A stretch of 6,136 bases of DNA from Cyanobacteria bacterium UBA8156 (GCA_003456125.1 DMPD01000303.1:1-6136); one strand, 5' to 3'; positions 1 to 6,007 are shown, counted from the first letter of the stretch. Translations and numbers: made by a program. The notes: generated by a model from the sequence alone, not told the origin.

Positions 1-93
1 GCTGGTCATGTCTACCCTGCGCTTCTCGCTATAATATAAACCGAACCAACCATCCCCAGACCCCAGCCAGAACCCAACCAGTTGTCAAGTGGA

Positions 94-117
94 TCTTTTT
101 TCGACTCTTTTTTCGAC
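94..117. repeat. Perfect 12-bp tandem duplication
   Basis: TCTTTTTTCGAC occurs twice, head to tail, at 94-105 and 106-117. Each copy has a T6 run, but I found no stable GC-rich stem immediately before either run, so I do not call an intrinsic terminator. Slippage at short repeats could create such a duplication; a function is not evident. Confidence 0.85.
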
Positions 118-199
118 CGGAAGCTTAGAGCGGTCTTCGCTCAAAGACGATATTGGGATATCAAGACGCCACCTGCCAAACGCCGCCTGCCACATCCTA

Positions 200-234
200 C
201 CCGCAAACCCCATTATCCCAAGCCACCCACACCC
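200..234 (-). other. Potential G-quadruplex motif (minus strand)
   Basis: The plus strand has five C-runs of at least three bases, at 200-202, 208-211, 217-219, 226-228 and 232-234. The spacers are 5, 5, 6 and 3 nt. Read on the minus strand this meets the usual pattern of four or more G-runs with loops of 1-7 nt. It sits in non-coding DNA. Whether it folds or matters in the cell is not known; the C-rich skew of the surrounding stretch makes a chance match plausible. Confidence 0.4.
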
Positions 235-378
235 AAGGTATCCACACCCAAGCCATCTCTTGCGCCATCACCTCTTGCACGGCTACTTTTCAAGTTGTTC
301 CTCAAGTCATTTTGTGTAAATCACATAAATTCACCCCATGTTTAGGGCCGTGGGTTGCCAGAATTGCGGAGAACCGGT

Positions 379-474
379 ATGGTGACAGTGGTCAACTATT
401 ATGCTGGTTACGGTTTTGGTTGTACAATTGAGTACTTTGGCTACAGAACCCGGCTACAGGACTTGATAGATTAG
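379..474 (+). CDS. Candidate small protein, 31 aa, unknown
   Basis: This is a short ORF starting at ATG 379 and ending at TAG 472-474. It is chosen because a good Shine-Dalgarno sequence, GGAG at 368-371, lies 7 nt before the ATG, and because the product reads more like protein than the neighbouring frames. The peptide begins MVTVVNYYAGYGFG, continues with an aromatic and glycine-rich middle (IEYFGYRT) and ends in RLQDLID. It has one cysteine at residue 15 and no membrane segment or signal peptide. I do not recognise a family. The same frame stays open after the TAG up to a TAA at 706-708, so it could also be the 5' part of a broken longer gene, but the downstream peptide is unpersuasive. Chance ORFs of this length are common, so this stays a candidate. 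Confidence 0.25.
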   Translation: MVTVVNYYAGYGFGCTIEYFGYRTRLQDLID

Positions 475-583
475 GAATTCTCGTTAGGTTTGTTTTCGCT
501 AAGTTACCAGAAACCAAGCGCCCAGAAATTGGCTCTCAAAGATGGTCAATACAGAACCAAGAACGCACAGCCGAGGTCACATA

Positions 584-632
584 GTTGCGGACATATAATT
601 GCGGACATATGGTTAATTGCAGACATATGGTC
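584..632. repeat. Three tandem copies of a TTGCRGACATAT unit
   Basis: GTTGCGGACATATA (584-597) is followed directly by ATTGCGGACATATGG (from 598) and ATTGCAGACATATGG (from 616). The second and third copies form an 18-bp period with three differences, and the first two are spaced 14 bp apart. The repeated core is TTGCRGACATAT. It lies about 210-260 bp upstream of the gene at 845. It could be a cluster of binding sites or simple duplication; I do not know a factor with this site. Confidence 0.75.
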
Positions 633-704
633 GAGCACTCGCGCTCTGGGTCATCCCAACCCCAGTCTGGCTCTTTTCCGAACTCAGGAGCACCATTTTT
701 ACTA

Positions 705-733
705 AAAATCTTATTAAGAGATTTTCTTAAGAG
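705..733. repeat. AT-rich stem and TTAAGAG direct repeat
   Basis: AAAATC (705-710) and GATTTT (720-725) can pair across a 9-nt loop. TTAAGAG occurs at 714-720 and again at 727-733, 13 bp apart. The stem is too AT-rich to be a strong terminator and no T-run follows it. It may be part of the control region of the gene at 845 or of no consequence. Confidence 0.35.
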
Positions 734-744
734 GCCTTCTCCGG

Positions 745-764
745 TGTGCTGAAATGTGTTGAAA
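745..764. repeat. 10-bp tandem repeat (TGTGYTGAAA)
   Basis: TGTGCTGAAA (745-754) is followed at once by TGTGTTGAAA (755-764), with one difference. A partial further copy (GTTGA) follows at 765-769. The 10-bp period is close to one helical turn, which would put two bound protein units on the same DNA face. It lies about 80-100 bp upstream of the GTG start at 845, a sensible place for a control site, but no regulator can be named. Confidence 0.5.
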
Positions 765-844
765 GTTGATTGGGAACCCCGCCGACCCTTGGCGTGACCG
801 TGTTCAGCAACTGTAAGGAAGTTTAGGATAGGTATAGGTTATCT

Positions 845-2239
845 GTGGAGAAAGCAAACAGTCATAGCGATTCATTAAAGAGCAAAGCAAGGGTCGTGCT
901 GGGGGTAGAGCAGGTGGAGACCAATTTAGACCAGGATGACGAGTCCGAAATCACCGTCGAATCGGGGAAAGTCCGACCTCGCCCTTTGCCGCCCTTGGAA
1001 ACTGCGGCCAATGGCAAAAGCGATCCACGCACCGAGCGCTTCAAGTCCTCGACCCGGCGCAATCCATTTCTATCAACCTACGCCAAAAACAAGCTGATAG
1101 AAATTGCGGAAAAAAAATACGATCCCGGTGATCTCAGAGAATTAGGGGACGATATCCTGTCGATCCTAGAGGATATCGAATTTTCGATCTGCATTGATGG
1201 TCAAGTATACATTCAGTTGGATGAAGCTTCCAGTCAAAGACAGGATCGTTCTTTGCTACAGCGCAATTCCAGTCGTCTCAAACATCCTTTTGAATTGATG
1301 AGTCGGATGGAGGAGGTACGGAAACTCTTGGCCCAAACCTCGATCTTGATGCTAAGCCAACCCCGACAAAAACTCAAGAGTGCGGTGGATTTGTTTGATC
1401 GCAATCTCTACGAGCTGATGGAAGATTTTCTGAAGCTCAACCAACTGTACGATTACTTCTTTGAAGATGTTTTGACCCTCATGAAGCCAATCATCATGGA
1501 TGATTTTGAAGGATTGGTCCAAGACAAAAAAAACCTGGAAACATACATCAGATTTGTACTAAGGAATCTAGAGAATGAACCGGATTCGGTAGACCTAGAA
1601 AGCCTAAAATTCTTTCTTATCAACTATCCCAAGGTACAACTGGATCGCGATGACGAAGACAGTCGCGTGATTTACAGTTGCTTGATTGATAGTTTGAAGC
1701 GCGCCCGGTTATCGCCCGAAGGCAAGCGAGAATTGATTGTAAATTTGTTTGAACTGGAGTTTCGCACCAAAGACTTCCGCAAGCAAATTGTTAAAAACAT
1801 TCTCAAGTACTGTCACAAGATTTTGGATTGCGAGCGGCAGCTCTCTATTTACGGACAGAAGTCTTTGTATACCTGTGCGCTGGGATACACCAGCATGATT
1901 TTTAATGCGATCAAGAGCTGGGAGAATTTTGAGGGGGATTTGGCTATATCGGGAGTCAGTTTACAGGTGGTACCGCGGGTGCGGGACGGTTGGTTTGAGG
2001 CTTCGCGTGACGCGTTTGCCGGGAAAGTATATTTTTCCAGCAGCGGTCGTCTGTTGTATTTCAGCAAGCACAAGCCCTATGGTTGCTTTATGACGACCGA
2101 TCGCACGGCGCAGTTTCTGGTCAGTTGCGGCTATGAATTTATCTCCCGGAAGTCAGGGTTCCGGGCCGCGATGTGCCACACCAACGATATTCCGGTGAGT
2201 TCGGAGGTACGGGCCAAGTTGATGAATGTCTTGTCGTAG
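845..2239 (+). CDS. Uncharacterised 464-aa protein
   Basis: I do not recognise a family for this protein. The start is GTG 845, the first start codon after an in-frame TAG at 824-826; the Shine-Dalgarno is weak (AGGATA at 825-830 is rather far). Residues 1-75 are polar, charged and proline-containing (RPRPLPP at 44-50), probably disordered. Residues 76-125 look like a small mixed alpha/beta unit with an acidic helix (LGDDILSILEDIEF). Residues 145-365 are predominantly helical and rich in Leu, Lys, Glu and Asp, resembling a helical bundle or repeat scaffold (for example 151-215 and 295-335). Residues 366-464 are richer in beta-type sequence, with FAGKVYFSSSGRLLYF around 391-406, and end in a short helix. 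There is no signal peptide or membrane helix, so it is probably cytoplasmic. Eight cysteines are scattered without a CxxC pair. GC is low in the middle (22 of 60 in 1561-1620) and rises towards the 3' end. The PepSY gene follows after 52 bp with no clear terminator between. That this is a real gene is well supported by its length and its natural-looking protein composition; its function is unknown. Confidence 0.85.
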   Translation: MEKANSHSDSLKSKARVVLGVEQVETNLDQDDESEITVESGKVRPRPLPPLETAANGKSDPRTERFKSSTRRNPFLSTYAKNKLIEIAEKKYDPGDLRELGDDILSILEDIEFSICIDGQVYIQLDEASSQRQDRSLLQRNSSRLKHPFELMSRMEEVRKLLAQTSILMLSQPRQKLKSAVDLFDRNLYELMEDFLKLNQLYDYFFEDVLTLMKPIIMDDFEGLVQDKKNLETYIRFVLRNLENEPDSVDLESLKFFLINYPKVQLDRDDEDSRVIYSCLIDSLKRARLSPEGKRELIVNLFELEFRTKDFRKQIVKNILKYCHKILDCERQLSIYGQKSLYTCALGYTSMIFNAIKSWENFEGDLAISGVSLQVVPRVRDGWFEASRDAFAGKVYFSSSGRLLYFSKHKPYGCFMTTDRTAQFLVSCGYEFISRKSGFRAAMCHTNDIPVSSEVRAKLMNVLS

Positions 2240-2281
2240 AGGAACTTTGGCTCGGGGCAACGTGTCTGCGTAGTGGTTTGT

Positions 2282-2285
2282 GGAG
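2282..2285 (+). promoter_or_regulatory. Ribosome-binding site deciding the PepSY start
   Basis: GGAG lies 6 nt before ATG 2292. This favours ATG 2292 over the in-frame GTG at 2280, which would consume the site as codons and add four residues (MEHL) before the signal peptide. Confidence 0.7.
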
Positions 2286-2291
2286 CACCTT

Positions 2292-2570
2292 ATGTCAAAA
2301 ATTTGGTTGAACGGTTTGGCGATCGCCCTGCTGTTGGGTGGTTCGGGTTTGGCTTGGGCGGACGATCGCGATGGAGCGGTGTCCCTGGAGCAGGCGCTCG
2401 GGTGCTTGCGGGCAGCGGTGGCGGCCCGGCCGGGTCAGGTCCAGGATCTGGACATTAAGCGAGAGGATGGCCGGCTGGTGTGCAAGGTGGAAATCGTCAA
2501 CCGTCAGGACGAGTATGAAGTGAAATTGGATGCCGGTACCCGTCAAATTCTGCGGGTGAAGCGGGATTAG
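2292..2570 (+). CDS. Small exported PepSY-domain protein, 92 aa
   Basis: The protein starts with a typical Sec signal peptide: a basic N-terminus (MSK), a hydrophobic core (LAIALLLGGSGLA, about 8-21) and a likely cleavage after AWA at residue 23, before DD. The mature part, about 69 residues, matches the PepSY fold: a helix with SLEQALGCLRAAVAA (31-45), then G48-V50, a KREDGRLVCKVEIV strand pair (56-69), EYEVKLDAGTRQIL (74-87) and a basic end. The DAGTRQIL segment corresponds to the family's usual D-A-x-T-G-x-x-L. PepSY modules occur as propeptides of secreted metallopeptidases and as free-standing small periplasmic proteins; the latter fits here, with an undefined role. Cys38 and Cys64 could form a disulfide after export. 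The TAG stop is directly followed by the ATG of the mannosidase in the same frame, so the two are surely co-transcribed. A HIP1 site lies inside the signal-peptide codons at 2319-2326. Confidence 0.88.
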   Translation: MSKIWLNGLAIALLLGGSGLAWADDRDGAVSLEQALGCLRAAVAARPGQVQDLDIKREDGRLVCKVEIVNRQDEYEVKLDAGTRQILRVKRD

Positions 2571-4989
2571 ATGGAGGAGGCGCGCCTGGAGGTTGGTCTG
2601 GATTTTTGCCGAGAGCAGTTGCAGCAAAGCTCTCGGGCTGACCTACTGGCAGGTTGGCAAGGGGAGGGACAACCTTGCCAGCGCGAAGCAAAAGGGGTAT
2701 TTCCGGTGGAGCCCCTGCACCAAACCTGGCGGGTGCCGGCATCTTGGGCGGGGGCCCACTTGACCCTGCGGGGCCGCTGGTGGGCCGCCCGGGCGGAGGT
2801 GTGGGTAGATGGCACGCTGCGGCAGGTGGGGGATTTGTTTGACGATCGCGCGGTCGTGGAGTTGACCGCCGCGGCGGTACCGGGGACAGAGTTTCATTTG
2901 GAAATCCGGTTGCAGCGGCCGCCCCGCGATCGCCCGGCCCTGGTGGCCAGCTGGGTCGAGGCTTGGTTTGACGAACCGGGGGACTGGGGCACCGTCGCTA
3001 CGGAGTTGGCGGTGTTGCGGGCTTTGCTGCCCCTGTGGCAGCAGGAACGGCCGGATTTGGTCGATGGGGTGGCGGTGGCGATCGCCGAATTGTCGCGGCT
3101 GTTGGCGGATGGTGACGTATCGCGATCGGGGTTGGCCCACTGGCGGGAACAGCTGTTGGCGTTGGGGCCATGGCTCCAAACCCGATCGATCGGGTTGTTG
3201 GGCCACGCCCATATCGATGTGGCATGGCTATGGACGATCGCCGAGACCCATGGCGTGTGCCAAAGAACGTTTGCCTCGGCTGTGCAACTGCGATCCCAGT
3301 TTCCCGATGTGTTGACCTTCAATCAGAGCACCGCTCTGTTTTATCGGTGGCTGGCGACCGATGACCCATCGCTGTTGACGCAAATTCAAGGGGCGATCGC
3401 CGCGGGATGGTGGGAGCCGGCGGGGGGGATGTGGGTGGAACCCGATGGGAATTTGCCGTTGGGGGAGTGCAGCATCCGACAGATGTTGTACGGTCAACAG
3501 ACGTTCCAGCACCTAACGGGGCAGCGGGCCACGGTCGCTTGGTTGCCGGATACCTTTGGGTTTCATGGGCAATGGCCCCAACTGTTGCAAAAAGCGGGCT
3601 TTACGGCATTTTTTACCCAAAAGCTCTCGTGGAACGACACCACCGTGTTTCCCTACCGGGCATTTTGGTGGGAAGGCATCGACGGCAGCCGCATTCGCTC
3701 CTATTTTACAAATGCTTTGGGGGCGGAAATTGACCCGGCGGCCATGGCGGAACGAGTGGCGACGGAGCCCCACAGTCTTTGGTTGTATGGGGTGGGGGAT
3801 CACGGCGGCGGGCCGACCGCCGATATGTTGACCACAGCCCGCCGATGGCAGCGATCGCCTTTGTTTCCCCGGTTGTACCCCACGACGGCGGCGGCATTTG
3901 CGAAAACGTTGCCCGATGAGTTACCGGTGTGGCGCGGGGAGTTGTACCTGGAATTTCATCGGGGCACCTACACCACCAAAGCGGACGTGAAACAACGCTA
4001 CCGGCGCCAGGCGATCGCCCTATTGGCTACGGAAACCTACCGGGCGATCGCGGCGTTGGGGGAACACCCCTATCCCCACGCCGATTTGCGGATGGCTTGG
4101 GAACGGCTGTTGATCCAAGAATTTCACGATATTTTGCCCGGCACGTCCATCCCGGAAGTGTTTGCGGAAGTCACGGCGATCGCCCAAGAGCTGGATAGCC
4201 TGCTCCAATCGTTGCGGGGGGGCGGGGGATGGTTCAATGCTTTGGCCTGGTCACGGCGGGCTTGGCGGATGGTAGATACCCCTCCGGATACTCCCCATCA
4301 GGCCGTCGGCACCCAATACCTGGTGGCGATGCAGGCACCGGCCTGGGGTTTGGCACAACCGGATCGGGGGCCGGTGCCACCGCTGCGCGCCACCGCGCTC
4401 ACCCTAGAAAATACTTGGTTGAGGGTAGAGGTCGATCCCCACACCGGAGATGTGGCCCAAATCCATTGGGCGGGCCGTACCGTGTTGCGGGGGCCCTGTG
4501 GGTTGCAGGGGTTTCGGGACGAGGGCCAATACTGGGATGCCTGGAACATTGACCCCCACTACGGCAACCATCCCCTCCCGGCCCCCGAATTGACGGCGAT
4601 CGCCCCGACGGAAACGGGCCCCCTGCGGGCTGCCATCCAGAGTTCTTTGCGGTTGGGGGCCTCCACGATCGAACGCACCGTGCGGTTGTACGCCCATCAC
4701 GCCTTTGTGGAAATTGTCTACGACCTGGACTGGCAAGAATCCGCGGTGTTGCTGAAGGCGGCCTTTCCTCTGGCTTGGGCCGCAGAGTTCGTGACCTACG
4801 AAATTCCCCTGGGAGCGATCGAACGTACGACCCAACCCCAAACCCCGGCGGCCAAAGCTCAATGGGAGGTGCCTGCCCAGTTTTGGGTGGATACCCATAC
4901 CGATGGACTGGGTCTGGCGATCGCCACCGACAGTCAGTACGGTTGGGATGCCCAACCCGATACCCTCCGCCTCAGTTTGCTGCGATCGC
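2319..4989. repeat. Eleven HIP1 (GCGATCGC) sites
   Basis: GCGATCGC octamers start at 2319, 2926, 3078, 3393, 3851, 4011, 4044, 4176, 4596, 4917 and 4982; most are extended to GGCGATCGCC or similar. HIP1 is a hallmark of many cyanobacterial genomes and is the main evidence for the host group. I found none in 1-2318 or in 4990-6136. Confidence 0.9.
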
Positions 4990-5423
4990 CCCAGTGGCCC
5001 TGCCCAGAAAGCGATCGGGGGCAGCACCAGTTCACCCTGCGTCTCTATCCCCACAACGGCGACTGGCGCACGGCCGACATCGTAAGGCAGGCTTGGGAAC
5101 TCAATACCCCGTTGCTGCCCTGCGACCCGCAGCATATAACCGAGCATCCGGCACCCGGTATCACCGTTGCCCCTGCCAGTGTCTTGGTGAGTGCGTTCAA
5201 ACAAGCCGAAGACGGTCAGGGCTGGATTTTGCGCCTCTACGAAAGTCATGGTTGCTCCACCACTGCCCACATTGCCTTGGGTTGGCCCTTGGCGCAGGTG
5301 CAGCGATGTAACCTCTTTGAAGAACCGGTCGGTGAGGTGCCAGCCCAAGCCGATGGGTTCCCAATCGCCTTATCCCCCTTTGCCGTGGAAACCTTTCACC
5401 TCACCTTTGCCCTCTGGGGTTAA
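2571..5423 (+). CDS. GH38 alpha-mannosidase, 950 aa
   Basis: This is a retaining, metal-dependent alpha-mannosidase that hydrolyses terminal alpha-mannosyl residues from oligosaccharides. Residues about 50-130 form the N-terminal beta domain (TWRVPASWAG, then VWVDGTLRQVGDLFDDR). The GH38 catalytic domain runs from about 205 to 465. GHAHIDVAW (211-219) supplies metal ligands His214 and Asp216, and WLPDTFGFH (324-332) supplies the nucleophile Asp327, also a metal ligand. GDHGGGPT (409-416) is the conserved glycine loop. The middle helical domain starts near HRGTYTTKADVKQRYRR (463-479) and includes EFHDILPGTS (517-526), where His519 is the fourth metal ligand. From about 553 (WFNALAWSRR) to the end lie the C-terminal beta domains. 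All key residues are present. At 950 residues it is somewhat short of the roughly 1000-1050 of many Ams1-type members. There is no signal peptide, so action in the cytoplasm on free oligosaccharides or glycan fragments is likely. ATG 2571 directly follows the PepSY stop, with GGGA at 2563-2566 as a weak ribosome-binding site; translational coupling is probable. Confidence 0.95.
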   Translation: MEEARLEVGLDFCREQLQQSSRADLLAGWQGEGQPCQREAKGVFPVEPLHQTWRVPASWAGAHLTLRGRWWAARAEVWVDGTLRQVGDLFDDRAVVELTAAAVPGTEFHLEIRLQRPPRDRPALVASWVEAWFDEPGDWGTVATELAVLRALLPLWQQERPDLVDGVAVAIAELSRLLADGDVSRSGLAHWREQLLALGPWLQTRSIGLLGHAHIDVAWLWTIAETHGVCQRTFASAVQLRSQFPDVLTFNQSTALFYRWLATDDPSLLTQIQGAIAAGWWEPAGGMWVEPDGNLPLGECSIRQMLYGQQTFQHLTGQRATVAWLPDTFGFHGQWPQLLQKAGFTAFFTQKLSWNDTTVFPYRAFWWEGIDGSRIRSYFTNALGAEIDPAAMAERVATEPHSLWLYGVGDHGGGPTADMLTTARRWQRSPLFPRLYPTTAAAFAKTLPDELPVWRGELYLEFHRGTYTTKADVKQRYRRQAIALLATETYRAIAALGEHPYPHADLRMAWERLLIQEFHDILPGTSIPEVFAEVTAIAQELDSLLQSLRGGGGWFNALAWSRRAWRMVDTPPDTPHQAVGTQYLVAMQAPAWGLAQPDRGPVPPLRATALTLENTWLRVEVDPHTGDVAQIHWAGRTVLRGPCGLQGFRDEGQYWDAWNIDPHYGNHPLPAPELTAIAPTETGPLRAAIQSSLRLGASTIERTVRLYAHHAFVEIVYDLDWQESAVLLKAAFPLAWAAEFVTYEIPLGAIERTTQPQTPAAKAQWEVPAQFWVDTHTDGLGLAIATDSQYGWDAQPDTLRLSLLRSPQWPCPESDRGQHQFTLRLYPHNGDWRTADIVRQAWELNTPLLPCDPQHITEHPAPGITVAPASVLVSAFKQAEDGQGWILRLYESHGCSTTAHIALGWPLAQVQRCNLFEEPVGEVPAQADGFPIALSPFAVETFHLTFALWG

Positions 5424-5430
5424 GAGCGGT

Positions 5431-5973
5431 TTAGAGACGCAGACCGGGGGGCAGCATCACCTTGTTGACAACGTGAATCACACCGTTGCTGGCCATCACA
5501 TCCTTCTTGACGATTTCCGCCCCGGCAATCTTGGCTTTGCCGCCTTCCACCGCCACCATTGCCGGCGAACCCTGCACGGTTTTCACTGCACCGGGCTTCA
5601 CATCACCAGACTTCACTCGGCCCGCCACCACATGGTAGGTCAACACTTTTCTCAGCGCTTCCCGGTTGGCCGGCTGCATCAGCTTGTCCACGGTGCCCGC
5701 CGGCAACGCGGCAAAAGCTTCGTTGGTGGGCGCAAACACCGTGAACGGCCCCGTCCCTGCCAAGGTTTCCGCCAAACCAGCCGCCTTCACCGCCTTCACC
5801 AAGGTGGAAAAGTTTTTGTCCGCCGCTGCCACATCCACAATCGTGCCGCTGGCTTTGGCTTCCTTCGTCATTTTCTCGGCTTTGGCTCCTTGCTCTGCCA
5901 CCACCGGCACAACCCCAGCGCCAAGCCCTAGGCAGATCGCCATCGCTCCTGTCCACAATGCTTTCCGATTCAT
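5431..5973 (-). CDS. Secreted fasciclin (FAS1) domain protein, 180 aa
   Basis: FAS1 proteins are secreted or surface proteins often linked with adhesion; small single-domain forms are common in cyanobacteria. The start chosen is ATG at 5971-5973, because it begins a clear signal peptide: MNRK, then a hydrophobic core to about residue 25, with likely cleavage after VVA at residue 26 (before EQ). A weak ribosome-binding site, GGCGAGAG, lies 7 nt upstream. An in-frame TTG at 6052-6054 would add 27 polar residues before the signal and is rejected. After a short lysine-rich linker (27-42) the FAS1 domain fills about 43-176: GTIVDVAA, then the H1 motif GPFTVFAPTNEAFAAL (75-90), the central YH pair (Tyr113-His114 in LTYHVVAG), and the H2 motif NGVIHVVNKVMLP (163-175). 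No lipobox or C-terminal anchor is seen, so it should be soluble in the periplasm or outside. It converges on the mannosidase gene with 7 bp between stops and is its own transcription unit. Confidence 0.95.
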   Translation of the reverse strand: MNRKALWTGAMAICLGLGAGVVPVVAEQGAKAEKMTKEAKASGTIVDVAAADKNFSTLVKAVKAAGLAETLAGTGPFTVFAPTNEAFAALPAGTVDKLMQPANREALRKVLTYHVVAGRVKSGDVKPGAVKTVQGSPAMVAVEGGKAKIAGAEIVKKDVMASNGVIHVVNKVMLPPGLRL

Positions 5974-6007
5974 GGATTTGCTCTCGCCTGTAGATTTGTG
6001 TTGATTT

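Larger units (their letters stand above)
1..378. other. Region without a firm gene, C/A-rich plus strand
   Basis: I see no convincing gene here. Open frames exist (for example from a TTG at 82 and an ATG at 153), but they read as low-complexity Pro/Thr/His/Ser strings and arise because the plus strand is C-rich and poor in stop codons; in 181-240 I count 30 C against 7 G. The first 39 bases could be the tail of a gene running in from the left, because frames 1 and 2 end at TAA at 37-39 and 32-34, but there is too little to decide. A TATAAT hexamer lies at 30-35 without a recognisable -35 partner. CACACCCAAG-type words recur around 226-250. The stretch also holds a tandem repeat (94-117) and a minus-strand G-run motif (200-234), listed separately. 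Confidence 0.6.
475..844. other. Region without a firm gene upstream of the 464-aa gene
   Basis: No convincing coding sequence is seen. An open frame reaching 705 starts only from TTG 490 and has no clear ribosome-binding site. The stretch is rich in short direct and inverted repeats: TTGCRGACATAT copies at 584-632, TTAAGAG copies and a weak AT stem at 705-733, a 10-bp tandem at 745-764, and a small hairpin at 780-794 (CGCCGA and TTGGCG around a CCC loop, with one G-U pair). It probably contains the promoter and leader of the gene at 845. The best -10-like hexamer near that gene is TAGGAT at 824-829, without a good -35, so I do not call a promoter. Confidence 0.5.

Noticed and set aside
313..325. 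CRP-like inverted repeat TGTG-TAAAT-CACA
   Set aside because: The spacing does not fit the TGTGA-N6-TCACA consensus and no gene follows at a promoter distance.
338..385. 15-codon ORF with a CQNCG zinc-ribbon-like start
   Set aside because: It is too short to form a zinc ribbon, has no ribosome-binding site and ends at once with TGA.
82..431. Open frames from TTG 82 and ATG 153
   Set aside because: They are low-complexity Pro/Thr/His/Ser strings produced by a C/A-rich strand with few stops. They overlap each other in different frames and have no clear ribosome-binding site.
2643..3212. Long minus-strand open frames inside the mannosidase gene (also 4404-5348)
   Set aside because: They are GC-driven shadows of a gene whose plus-strand product has all GH38 motifs; the antisense proteins are Pro/Arg/Gly-rich and match nothing.
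4216..4228. G7-C-G5 run in the mannosidase gene as a possible frameshift site
   Set aside because: The frame is intact and both sides match GH38 (GGGGWFNALAWSRR), so there is no sign of a shift; it is only a risk point for sequencing errors.
5782..5799. 9-bp tandem repeat in the fasciclin gene (VKAVKA)
   Set aside because: It encodes a normal amphipathic helix segment of the FAS1 domain; no separate meaning is needed.
5191..5931. 246-codon plus-strand frame across the mannosidase end and the fasciclin gene
   Set aside because: It is antisense to a clear FAS1 gene, and its His/Arg/Gly-rich product is typical of a shadow frame.
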